A stretch of 6,188 nt of DNA from Candidatus Planktophila sp. (lineage in GTDB: Bacteria; Actinomycetota; Actinomycetes; Nanopelagicales; Nanopelagicaceae). This document shows positions 1 through 6,188 of this stretch, one piece after another. The translations under genes and the position numbers were made by a program. Within the stretch, counting starts at the first letter, position 1, and every line of letters begins with the position of its first letter. The notes below the pieces were generated by a model that worked only from the letters and a program-made list of their open reading frames with translations, was not told the DNA's origin and made no database searches. The stretch covers positions 1 through 6,188 of the forward strand of contig JAHECV010000018.1 of the NCBI GenBank assembly GCA_024641555.1, read 5' to 3'.

Positions 1-1238
1 GCAGTCTGGGATTTCACTCGCCCATTATTGTCGATGAATGCGCTTATTCCGACCGTTGAAACGCTGAGAATTTCCCGAGAATGTTCGACTGCGCGGATTC
101 TAGTAATCGCCAACTGTTGCGCGCTCTCTGGAGTGTTAGCAAAAGTTGCGCTATTGGTTTGAACTATGAAAGCAGTTGATTTCATCGCCGCTTGCCGAAT
201 AATTCCATCGTTGAGAATTTCATAGCAGATAATTGGAGCGATCGGATATCCCTTTATGTGATGTGGCACGAAACTTTTACCAGGATGAAAATCAACTACC
301 GAATCTGCGTAAGGTGAGATGATCTCTGCCAGGGAACGTAGTGGCATGTACTCGCCGAAGGGCGTTAGATAACGTTTGATGTAGATAGAGCCATCGCCTA
401 CTTTGGGGCTGTAAAGAATTGATGCATTTTCAGGTGCGCCATTTCTGTTTAACACAACGCCGGCGACAAGCGGTGTATCCAAATCATTGATTAACTCATG
501 AATTTGATCCGCGACCTCTGGAAAATTTCCTGGATCTACATCAATCGCATTTTCGGGCCAGATAATGGCATCGTATTTCTTGGTCACATATTTTCGCGTA
601 GCGTTTAGATGTAGATCAAAAACCGCTTTGGCGCGGCCGTTAAAATCGAGTCCGACCGTTGGCGTGTTTCCCTGAATTGCTGCGAGAGAAATCTTCTCGG
701 TGCCTATCTGATTTTCTGGAAGTAATCCCAAGCAAATGAATGATAGAAGTAAAATCACCGTCGACTTAAAACGAAGACGGGTCAGCGCGAGTGCGCCAAG
801 TAGCGTCGCGAAAGAAAGTAGAATCGCTCCCCCATACGAGACTAACTTTAAATACGGTGATTCGACTTGGCTAAAGGCGATCCGTGTCCAAGCAAAGCCC
901 CCGAACGGAAATCTCGCTCCGACCTCTTCACATAAGAGAATTACCAGAATCGTCCATCTTAAAGATTGAGTGCGTTTATAAGTCCAACCAACGGGAAGGT
1001 AAAAGAGCGCCTTTAAGGCGGTTAAGAGCAGCCATGGCAGAGCGCCAACGTACTTACTACTCCAATGCAGAACAATTGCGCTAGTTATTGCTGCGAAGAG
1101 AGATGAGAAAAGAATTGGATACTTTGTCTTCGCGAGCTTTCGAAAGAAGATGGCATAACCAAGTATCGCTAGGTACCAGAGTCCGATTGGTTCAAATGCG
1201 GCGGCAACCAGGAAGCCGGAGATTAAAATGTTCACCAT
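1..1238 (-). CDS. lnt: Apolipoprotein N-acyltransferase Lnt, 3' end cut by window edge
   Basis: Lnt is a membrane enzyme that moves an acyl chain from a phospholipid to the N-terminal cysteine of diacylglyceryl-lipoproteins, the last step of lipoprotein maturation. I translated 412 codons from the ATG at 1238; the frame is open to base 1. Residues 1 to about 175 are hydrophobic, with several membrane segments (for example about 41-58, 68-84, 130-153 and 158-173). A nitrilase-type domain begins near residue 181 (SLAAIQGNTP). The expected catalytic triad is present: E229 in WPENA, K288 in YIKRYLTPFGEYMP and C338 in IICYEI, matching E267, K335 and C387 of the E. coli enzyme. E296 and Y339-E340 also match essential residues. 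The family is usually near 500 residues or more, so the end of the domain and the last membrane helix lie outside the window. The gene overlaps the exonuclease stop; GTG at 1235 is an alternative start. In actinobacteria a polyprenol-phosphate mannose synthase often follows or is fused to Lnt; that cannot be checked here. Confidence 0.95.
   Translation of the reverse strand, partial: MVNILISGFLVAAAFEPIGLWYLAILGYAIFFRKLAKTKYPILFSSLFAAITSAIVLHWSSKYVGALPWLLLTALKALFYLPVGWTYKRTQSLRWTILVILLCEEVGARFPFGGFAWTRIAFSQVESPYLKLVSYGGAILLSFATLLGALALTRLRFKSTVILLLSFICLGLLPENQIGTEKISLAAIQGNTPTVGLDFNGRAKAVFDLHLNATRKYVTKKYDAIIWPENAIDVDPGNFPEVADQIHELINDLDTPLVAGVVLNRNGAPENASILYSPKVGDGSIYIKRYLTPFGEYMPLRSLAEIISPYADSVVDFHPGKSFVPHHIKGYPIAPIICYEILNDGIIRQAAMKSTAFIVQTNSATFANTPESAQQLAITRIRAVEHSREILSVSTVGISAFIDNNGRVKSQT
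1232..1238 (-). promoter_or_regulatory. ATGGTGA overlap, exonuclease to lnt
   Basis: The exonuclease ends TGG-TGA (1237-1232). Two in-frame lnt starts overlap it: ATG at 1238 (7-base overlap) and GTG at 1235 (GTGA, 4-base overlap, the same pattern as at the helY start). No Shine-Dalgarno sequence precedes either. The two proteins would differ by one residue only. Confidence 0.7.
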
Positions 1239-2134
1239 TTCAGAGCAGTGATTAACCGATCAACGCTGGCACCCAAACCGTATTGTTCCTTCATCGCGTA
1301 AATCTTCGATAGATCGGCGGGCGCCTTTGGCATGGCTATATCTAACTTTGGTAGTGCAACATCTTTTGCGCAATGCACCAAAGTTGGAGCAATCTTCAGA
1401 TAGTCTGCACCTTCAATAATCTTCTTTGCCAAAGCGGGTTTAAGCGCTGGGTGTGCATCGCGCGCAGCTTGTAGAGCCTGATCAACATCAGCGAAATTGT
1501 TGGCAATAAGAGCAGCACCCTTCTCACCGATTCCGCGCACACCCGGCAGTCCATCAGATGGGTCGCCTCGAAACATCGCAAAGAGGGCGTATCTATCTCC
1601 AGGGATTGCATATTTTCGAGCAACCCAAGCCTTATCGACGAGATCGTGCTGCGATAGACCCTTGGCGAGATAAACCACTTTTACATCGCGCTTATCGTCG
1701 ACTAATTGAAATAAATCGCGATCGCCGGTAACGATGCGAGTCGGGCCCGGCTCTTTTATGGCAAAAGTCGCCATGACATCATCGGCTTCATAATCATCTA
1801 CGCCAACCATTGGTATTCCAAATTCATCGAGTAAATCTAAGAGGATTGGAATCTGCGGCGTAAGTAAATCCGGTTCTTCTTCTCCCTCACCATCTTCTTC
1901 CAGTCGGTTAGCTTTGTAATCTGGAAAAAGATCAACGCGCCAGGAAGGTCGCCAATCCCCCTCTATGCAAGCAACTATTCGTGATGGTGAATACATGCCA
2001 ATTAGGCGAGCAGTCATATCTAAATATCCACGGATGGCATTTACCGGTGTTCCATCAGGTGCCAAGAGGGTATCGGGCATCCCGTAATAAGCGCGATACC
2101 AAAGCGAAGCGCTATCTAACAGCATAAGAGTCAT
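1232..2134 (-). CDS. Stand-alone 5'-3' exonuclease / flap endonuclease (Pol I N-terminal-domain family)
   Basis: This 300-residue protein is a FEN-type nuclease without a polymerase domain, expected to cut 5' flaps and RNA-DNA or DNA duplex ends in the cytoplasm using two metal ions. Motifs in order: LLD with D7; FPDYKANR (70-77), where K74 and R77 match phosphate-contacting residues of the family; DDYEADD (113-119), supplying E116, D118 and D119; TGDRD (136-140), supplying D138 and D140; and GDPSDGLPGVRGIGEKGA (190-207), supplying D191 and D194 and the helix-three-turn-helix DNA-binding hairpin. An acidic stretch at 79-89 lies between the arch and the following helix. The PGV loop has G195 where Pol I has Asn. 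Near residue 58 a Glu stands where Pol I has a metal-binding Asp. The ATG at 2134 overlaps the helicase stop as ATGA; the in-frame ATG at 2125 (MLLDSAS) also suits the family N-terminus. The mycobacterial counterpart also lies close to helY. It could back up Pol I in Okazaki-fragment processing (inference). Confidence 0.94.
   Translation of the reverse strand: MTLMLLDSASLWYRAYYGMPDTLLAPDGTPVNAIRGYLDMTARLIGMYSPSRIVACIEGDWRPSWRVDLFPDYKANRLEEDGEGEEEPDLLTPQIPILLDLLDEFGIPMVGVDDYEADDVMATFAIKEPGPTRIVTGDRDLFQLVDDKRDVKVVYLAKGLSQHDLVDKAWVARKYAIPGDRYALFAMFRGDPSDGLPGVRGIGEKGAALIANNFADVDQALQAARDAHPALKPALAKKIIEGADYLKIAPTLVHCAKDVALPKLDIAMPKAPADLSKIYAMKEQYGLGASVDRLITALKW
2131..2134 (-). promoter_or_regulatory. 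ATGA stop-start overlap, helY to exonuclease
   Basis: The exonuclease ATG (2134-2132) overlaps the helY stop TGA (2133-2131). A partial Shine-Dalgarno-like GGTGG ends about seven bases before the ATG, inside the last helY codons; it is the best ribosome-binding candidate in the window, though imperfect. Confidence 0.75.
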
Positions 2135-4506
2135 AAGTCATCCACCATATATGAAACAACGCCACGATCTAAACGTTTGATCGCCTCACGACAAACCGGT
2201 CTTAACTTCTCGCTCGCGCCAGCGATTTGCGTCAGCAGATCCATCAGTTGTTTGGCAGATCTAACAAAGTCTCCGACCGACATATCTGATCCCTTAAGCA
2301 CGTTGGTTAATGAATTACCTTGCGCCCAGCGATAGGAGATATAGGCAAAACCAAAATCTGGCTCTTTCTGGGTCTTTACATCAAACTCATTTTCAATCTC
2401 TTCGAGTCTGGCCCAGAGTTTTGTGATTTCAACTAGCGCGCTACTGACATTTTGATGAGGCATCTTTGGCGCATATTCATCTCGCGTTCTCGATTGAAAG
2501 ATCATGCATGACACGACTGCAAGTAACTCTGGTGCAGAGAGATCATCCAAGATTCCAGTACGAATCGTTTCAGTCAGAAGAAGATCGGATTCGGCGTAGA
2601 TTTTGGCTAGAATTTTTCCTTGCGGAAGCGGCTTCTCCCCTTCAATATAACCAAGATGGGTGAGAACATCGCAGATACGATCGAAAGTCTTGGCGATCAC
2701 GTGAGTGCGATTTTCAACTCTCCCGCGAAGCCCCTCTGATTCGCGATGTAACCGCTCGGCGCGTTCGGCAAAACGCGCGTGTGTCTCACGGTCGCTACAT
2801 GAATGACATGGATGCGAACGCATTGCGCGCCGTAGTCCGTCGATTTCATTCTCCATATGCTGGCGCTGACGATTATCGAAGGTTCTTCTGCCATCCCGTT
2901 TTGAGAGAAGTTTTTCAAGTTCTTTGATTTCACTGCGCATTCGCGCGTAACTCTCGAAATCTCCCAAATGACATTCTGCGCTAGCCAGTAACTCTTGCCT
3001 TGCCACTTCGTTCTTTTTAATTTGTTTTACTAAACCAACAACTGCGCGGTCGGCCTGGAATTGCGCAAAGGAAGATTCCAAACTTCCATGGGCGCGTTCG
3101 CGACCAAATCTGGAGATCAAGTTGATCGCCATGTTGTAAGTGGGCGTGAAAGAGGAGCGCAAAGGATAGGTTCTAGTCGATGCCAGACTTGCGGCCATCG
3201 CTGAATCCACCGTTGGAGACCATTGAACTACCGCATTACCTTCGATATCTATTCCACGTCGACCAGCTCGCCCGGTTAACTGGGTGTACTCCCCTGGCGT
3301 AATTGGTACATGTGCTTCGCCATTCCATTTTGTTAACTTTTCCAAGACAACTGTTCGCGCTGGCATGTTGATTCCGAGAGCTAAAGTTTCGGTTGCAAAA
3401 ACCGCCTTTACCAACCCGCGTTGGAAGAGATCTTCGATGGCGTTTTTAAAAGATGGCAACAACCCTGCGTGATGGGCTGCAATCCCGCGTTCTAGGGCGG
3501 TCAACCAATCTCGATATCCGAGGACTTCGAGATCTTCTTCGGCGAGATTGGAAGTGTATCTCTCAGCAGTCTTAAGAATCTCAGCGCGTTCTTCAGTGTT
3601 AGTTAATTTAAGGCCGGCGGCCAAGCATTGCTTAACTGCTGCGTCACAACCCATACGTGAAAAGATAAAAGTGATAGCTGGCAATAAGTTCTCACGTTGC
3701 AACTTTTCAATAATTTCGGGACGCGAGAGTCTAGATTCAGAGACCCCCCACTGTTCACGACGATGGCGCGGAATTTTTACCTTGCGCATAGCTTCGCGTT
3801 CAGCGGCGAGAATTTCTGGGTTTACCTTGCCAGGTGATGAGAATAAATCGATAAGTGAGGAGTTGATCAAGATATGTTGATACAGCGGGATAGGACGATG
3901 CTCGCTTAAGATCACATGAGTCTCTCCGCGAACTTCCCCTAGCCATTCACCGAACTCTTCGGCGTTTGAGACAGTTGCCGAGAGAGAAATAACTTGCACT
4001 GACTCCATTAAATGGATCAGCACTTCTTCCCAAACCGCGCCACGAAACTTATCGGCTAGGTAGTGAACCTCATCCATTACAACTGAACCTAGATTGGTTA
4101 AAGTGGAAGAGCCCGCATACAACATATTTCGAAGAACTTCAGTAGTCATTACCAGGATCTCGGCCTCGGAATTTATGTTGGTATCACCAGTTAAGAGCCC
4201 AACTCGATCTTCGCCGAAACGCTCAACGAACTCTTGGAACTTCTGGTTGGAAAGCGCCTTTATGGGAGTTGTGTAGAAACACTTTTTACCGCTTTTAAGG
4301 GCCAAGAAAGCTGCGAACTCTCCGACGACGGTTTTTCCCGCTCCAGTTGGCGCCGCTACCAAAACTCCATGGCCGCTCTCTACCGCATGACAGGCTTGAA
4401 TTTGGAATTCATCGAAAGGGAAAGGCGATTGGGCGAGAAATTCTTCGGTAACCGCGTGCTTACTTCTGCTCTTTGCAGCAGCGAATTTTTCAGCGGGGGT
4501 ACTCAC
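2131..4506 (-). CDS. helY: HelY-type Ski2-like DEVH superfamily 2 helicase with DSHCT domain
   Basis: This is a cytoplasmic ATP-dependent helicase of the Ski2/Mtr4-like superfamily 2 group, likely acting on RNA. Numbered from GTG 4506 (791 residues): Walker A APTGAGKT 52-59; motif Ia TPIKALSNQK 80-89; DEVH 145-148; SAT 176-178; motif IV FIFSRMGC 280-287; AAHHAGLLP 343-351; motif V TETLALGINMPAR 372-384; motif VI QLTGRAGRRG 409-418. A charged helical arch follows (about 480-620) with HPCHSC at 565-570, then a DSHCT-type C-terminus (about 630-791) ending near RLDRGVV. The frame is open to ATG 4539, but GTG 4506 overlaps the kinase stop as GTGA, and the resulting N-terminus (STPAEKFAAAKSR) resembles what I recall of actinobacterial HelY. 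Mycobacterial HelY is about 900 residues; here the arch between the CHLGDF motif (512-517) and HPCHSC has only some 50 residues, so the usual beta-barrel insert seems missing. No sign of a frameshift. Confidence 0.95.
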   Translation of the reverse strand: MSTPAEKFAAAKSRSKHAVTEEFLAQSPFPFDEFQIQACHAVESGHGVLVAAPTGAGKTVVGEFAAFLALKSGKKCFYTTPIKALSNQKFQEFVERFGEDRVGLLTGDTNINSEAEILVMTTEVLRNMLYAGSSTLTNLGSVVMDEVHYLADKFRGAVWEEVLIHLMESVQVISLSATVSNAEEFGEWLGEVRGETHVILSEHRPIPLYQHILINSSLIDLFSSPGKVNPEILAAEREAMRKVKIPRHRREQWGVSESRLSRPEIIEKLQRENLLPAITFIFSRMGCDAAVKQCLAAGLKLTNTEERAEILKTAERYTSNLAEEDLEVLGYRDWLTALERGIAAHHAGLLPSFKNAIEDLFQRGLVKAVFATETLALGINMPARTVVLEKLTKWNGEAHVPITPGEYTQLTGRAGRRGIDIEGNAVVQWSPTVDSAMAASLASTRTYPLRSSFTPTYNMAINLISRFGRERAHGSLESSFAQFQADRAVVGLVKQIKKNEVARQELLASAECHLGDFESYARMRSEIKELEKLLSKRDGRRTFDNRQRQHMENEIDGLRRAMRSHPCHSCSDRETHARFAERAERLHRESEGLRGRVENRTHVIAKTFDRICDVLTHLGYIEGEKPLPQGKILAKIYAESDLLLTETIRTGILDDLSAPELLAVVSCMIFQSRTRDEYAPKMPHQNVSSALVEITKLWARLEEIENEFDVKTQKEPDFGFAYISYRWAQGNSLTNVLKGSDMSVGDFVRSAKQLMDLLTQIAGASEKLRPVCREAIKRLDRGVVSYMVDDL
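4503..4506 (-). promoter_or_regulatory. GTGA stop-start overlap, lipid kinase to helY
   Basis: GTG (4506-4504) shares bases with the kinase stop TGA (4505-4503). This is a classical translational-coupling overlap and the best evidence for the helY start. Using ATG 4539 instead would overlap the kinase by 37 bases. Confidence 0.8.
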
Positions 4507-5378
4507 GGGGTCCACGATAGTCCAGCCCCTGCCATACATTCAGCACGAACTGGTAAACCGCCGATCCTTTCGCCATCGGCATATGCCACCGCCGAGGATG
4601 AGATTGAGACTTTAGCGCTGCGATAGATCCGAACCTGCGGATGATCCACGTGTGCGCCCTTAAATACTTTCGGAAAGACCTTTAGAAACTCCACTTTGGT
4701 AACCGGTTGAAGAATCATGACATCAAATAGCCCGTCTTTCATCGACGCGTTTGGGCAAACTTGCATTCCACCGCCATAACATTTTCCGTTCGCTACCGCG
4801 ATCAACATCGCCTCTACTTGCAACTCCTGAGTATCTAAAGAAATTGTGTATTGAACCGGTGAAAATTTGGGAAGTTCCAAAGCAATAGCGAAGTTGTATT
4901 TCATCGGTCCCTTAGGCCAAGACATGGAATTCGCCCGCTCATTTACGATTGAATCGAAGCCGGTCGAAAGTATCGCTCCAAACCATTCTGAATCAACCAA
5001 TCCCAAATCAAGCGGCGTTGGCGCCGATGTAGTTACAAAGTCCAATTGTTCGGTGATCGACTCAAGGTTCCAACCTAAAGCTCTTACTAAGTCATTCCCG
5101 GTACCAGCTGGAATCACTGTAAAGGCAATCTTTCGTGGAACAACCGATTGAATCACTAAGTGGGCAAGACCATCTCCCCCGACTGCTATTACTCCCTGAC
5201 ACTCTCGTCCTTCGGGTGAATCTAAGAAGTTATCTAGATTTGCCCGTAACTTTGCGGCAGAAGTTGCCGTAATAACCTGGTAATTCAAACCATGGCTAGC
5301 AAAGTAACCTGCAACCTCTCTGCCACGGATCGCGCCTTTACCACCCCCGGATATGGGATTAACAACGATCGCCCACAT
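4503..5378 (-). CDS. Diacylglycerol kinase-family lipid kinase (DAGK catalytic domain, DgkB/YegS type)
   Basis: This soluble, probably membrane-associated kinase is expected to phosphorylate a lipid, most likely diacylglycerol to phosphatidic acid, returning it to phospholipid synthesis. It has 291 residues from ATG 5378, a normal length for the family. Visible motifs: NPISGGGKG at 7-15 (nucleotide-binding loop), VGGDG at 66-70, the IPAGTGND signature at 89-96, GFDS at 140-143, GGGMQVCPNASMKDGLFD at 202-219 and ADGE at 267-270, whose D268 and E270 sit where DgkB has catalytic acidic residues. GGDG is followed by Leu rather than the common Thr, which I believe is usual in actinobacterial members. 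No membrane segment is seen. The frame is open to ATG 5426, but that start would overlap tatC by 46 bases and add a basic tail; ATG 5378, two bases past the tatC stop, starts directly at the first beta-strand (MWAIVVNP). A sphingosine-kinase-like or other lipid substrate cannot be ruled out. Confidence 0.92.
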   Translation of the reverse strand: MWAIVVNPISGGGKGAIRGREVAGYFASHGLNYQVITATSAAKLRANLDNFLDSPEGRECQGVIAVGGDGLAHLVIQSVVPRKIAFTVIPAGTGNDLVRALGWNLESITEQLDFVTTSAPTPLDLGLVDSEWFGAILSTGFDSIVNERANSMSWPKGPMKYNFAIALELPKFSPVQYTISLDTQELQVEAMLIAVANGKCYGGGMQVCPNASMKDGLFDVMILQPVTKVEFLKVFPKVFKGAHVDHPQVRIYRSAKVSISSSAVAYADGERIGGLPVRAECMAGAGLSWTP

Positions 5379-5383
5379 CACTA
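5376..5383 (-). promoter_or_regulatory. tatC stop / lipid kinase start junction (TAG TG ATG)
   Basis: The tatC stop TAG (5383-5381) is followed after two bases by the kinase ATG (5378-5376). A weak GGA lies about six bases before the ATG, inside the tatC end. The closeness suggests that ribosomes ending tatC restart on the kinase, and it decides the start against the longer open frame from 5426. A GTG at 5381 is also in frame. Confidence 0.75.
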
Positions 5384-6157
5384 ATCCAAATCGTTTTCTT
5401 TTTTTGCCCGACGTCGGTCGTTCCAAAGGGCGAAAACTCCAGAAATCAGATAGAGCATGATCAGAGGAACTGCTAACAAAATCATGGAGAGTGGATCAGC
5501 ACTTGGCGTAAATCCCGCCACGAAAAGGACAATACTGAACACCCAGATTCGCCAAGGTCGCAGAATTGCCGCACCGCTCAAAAAACCAATTAAGTTAAAA
5601 GTTACAAGAAAGACCGGAAGTTCAAAAGCGATTCCGAATAGCAGAATGGCGCGCATTACGAAGTCTAAATAGTCATCAAACCGTACTAAGTTCGTTAGCG
5701 ATTGCGGAGTAAATTCGAAAAGTACTTTTATTGCCACCGGTAATACTGAATACCCCAAATAAGTTCCAGCTGCGAAGAAGGTAGTCGCGGCAATAAAAAA
5801 GAAGATCGAGTTACGTCTCTCCTTGCGATGTAGCGCCGGTGCTATGAACGCCCATAGTTGGTACAACCAAACTGGCGCGCTCAGAATGACCCCAGTTAAT
5901 AGGGCAACTTTTATCTGTAAGTTCAGTGGACCCAAAACACCGTTGATATACAGAGAACCACAGGTATCCGAACCGGTACGTTGCGCAGTGGCTAAATCGC
6001 AAACCGGTTGAGCGAGTTTGGTGATGATTTCGTTATAGAAAAACCAACCGATTAACGATGCAAGTGAAATGGCGATCGCTGATCTGACGACACGTTTTCT
6101 GAACTCCCGGAGATGTTCGAGCAAAGGCATTTTTGCCGACTCGATATTCCCCGCCAT
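5381..6157 (-). CDS. tatC: Sec-independent (Tat) protein translocase subunit TatC
   Basis: TatC is the membrane receptor that binds twin-arginine signal peptides and, with TatA (and TatB where present), exports folded proteins. The product has 258 residues and six predicted membrane segments (about 25-41, 84-106, 118-142, 166-192, 203-218 and 223-242). Family motifs are clear: EHLREFRKR at 14-22 in the N-terminal cytoplasmic region, where E18 and R20 match signal-peptide-binding positions; YQLWAFIAPALHRKERR at 99-115 with F104 and E113, equivalents of E. coli F94 and E103; FGIAFELPV at 174-182 with membrane-buried E179 (E. coli E170); and GFTPSADP at 215-222. The C-tail is highly charged (NDRRRAKKENDLD). 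The first outer loop holds C53 and C66. ATG 6157 is taken as start; ATG 6130 (MPLLEHLRE) is a possible shorter start, and neither has a good ribosome binding site. tatA would be expected just upstream, outside the window. Confidence 0.96.
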   Translation of the reverse strand: MAGNIESAKMPLLEHLREFRKRVVRSAIAISLASLIGWFFYNEIITKLAQPVCDLATAQRTGSDTCGSLYINGVLGPLNLQIKVALLTGVILSAPVWLYQLWAFIAPALHRKERRNSIFFFIAATTFFAAGTYLGYSVLPVAIKVLFEFTPQSLTNLVRFDDYLDFVMRAILLFGIAFELPVFLVTFNLIGFLSGAAILRPWRIWVFSIVLFVAGFTPSADPLSMILLAVPLIMLYLISGVFALWNDRRRAKKENDLD

Positions 6158-6188
6158 AGCTATGAAAAATTATTTAACGGTTAGTTGG
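6158..6188 (-). other. Short stretch ahead of tatC, perhaps the end of an upstream gene
   Basis: These 31 bases are AT-rich and carry stop codons in all three minus-strand frames (TAA at 6183-6181, 6176-6174 and 6172-6170), so any upstream gene on this strand must end by 6170. A tail reading PTNR-stop or QLTVK-stop would be possible for TatA, the expected neighbour, but this is too short to identify. No ribosome binding site, terminator hairpin or convincing promoter is seen. Confidence 0.25.

Noticed and set aside
736..1084. Two overlapping plus-strand open frames (77 and 66 codons)
   Set aside because: They lie antisense to the membrane part of lnt. The lnt frame on the minus strand is continuous with all catalytic residues, so these are shadows.
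2697..2933. 78-codon minus-strand frame inside helY
   Set aside because: It is an alternative frame within the helY arch region. It does not indicate a frameshift, because the main frame runs unbroken from before the Walker A motif to the DSHCT end.
3548..3880. 110-codon open frame on the plus strand
   Set aside because: It lies wholly antisense to the helicase-motif region of helY, shows no recognisable domain or ribosome binding site, and the opposite strand explains the sequence.
4234..4626. 130-codon open frame on the plus strand
   Set aside because: It spans the antisense of the helY start and the kinase end. The translation looks like a shadow with no family motif.
4867..5151. 94-codon open frame on the plus strand
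   Set aside because: It is antisense to the conserved centre of the lipid kinase, with no supporting motif.
6158..6180. AT-rich tract before tatC as a -10 promoter element
   Set aside because: AT-rich bases are present, but no -35 partner can be judged in the 31 bases available, and an operon-internal position after tatA is the simpler view.
1..6188. Defence system, CRISPR array, mobile element or tRNA
   Set aside because: No repeats, transposase, integrase or RNA-gene structure was seen. The helicase and nuclease carry housekeeping HelY and FEN signatures rather than those of a defence module.

Overview
The window looks like a piece of a chromosome from a moderate-GC actinobacterium (GC roughly in the high 40s by eye). 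The gene order is tatC, DAGK-family lipid kinase, helY-type helicase, stand-alone 5'-3' exonuclease, lnt. This is a layout I associate with actinobacteria (mycobacteria and Streptomyces keep related versions next to pafBC-tatA). The modest GC, near-zero intergenic DNA and a shortened helicase would fit a streamlined freshwater lineage such as Nanopelagicales (acI). That placement is an inference from general knowledge, not from a search.

All five genes lie on the minus strand, so transcription runs from high to low coordinates. From 6188 downward: 31 bases ahead of tatC, probably the end or tail of an upstream gene (tatA expected); tatC (6157-5381), complete, six-helix Tat receptor; a lipid kinase of the diacylglycerol kinase family (5378-4503), complete; a Ski2-like DEVH helicase, helY (4506-2131), complete but about 100 or more residues shorter than I expect; a stand-alone FEN-type 5'-3' exonuclease (2134-1232), complete; and lnt, apolipoprotein N-acyltransferase (1238 to the window edge), lacking its C-terminal end.

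The genes are fused by their junctions: a 2-base gap after tatC, then a GTGA overlap, an ATGA overlap and a 4- or 7-base overlap. This strongly suggests one operon with translational coupling. It also fixes the starts: the longest reading frames of the kinase and the helicase extend 48 and 33 bases too far upstream into the preceding gene. No promoter, terminator, RNA gene, repeat, mobile element or CRISPR is visible, and there is no gene-free stretch longer than 31 bases.

Functionally the operon mixes two themes. TatC, the lipid kinase and Lnt act at the cytoplasmic membrane (export of folded proteins, phospholipid turnover, lipoprotein maturation). HelY and the exonuclease act on nucleic acids. 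I see no wholly new system here. The points worth a second look are the reduced arch region of HelY, its four-cysteine set, an unusual residue at a probable exonuclease metal site, a cysteine pair in the outer loop of TatC, and the near absence of Shine-Dalgarno sequences.
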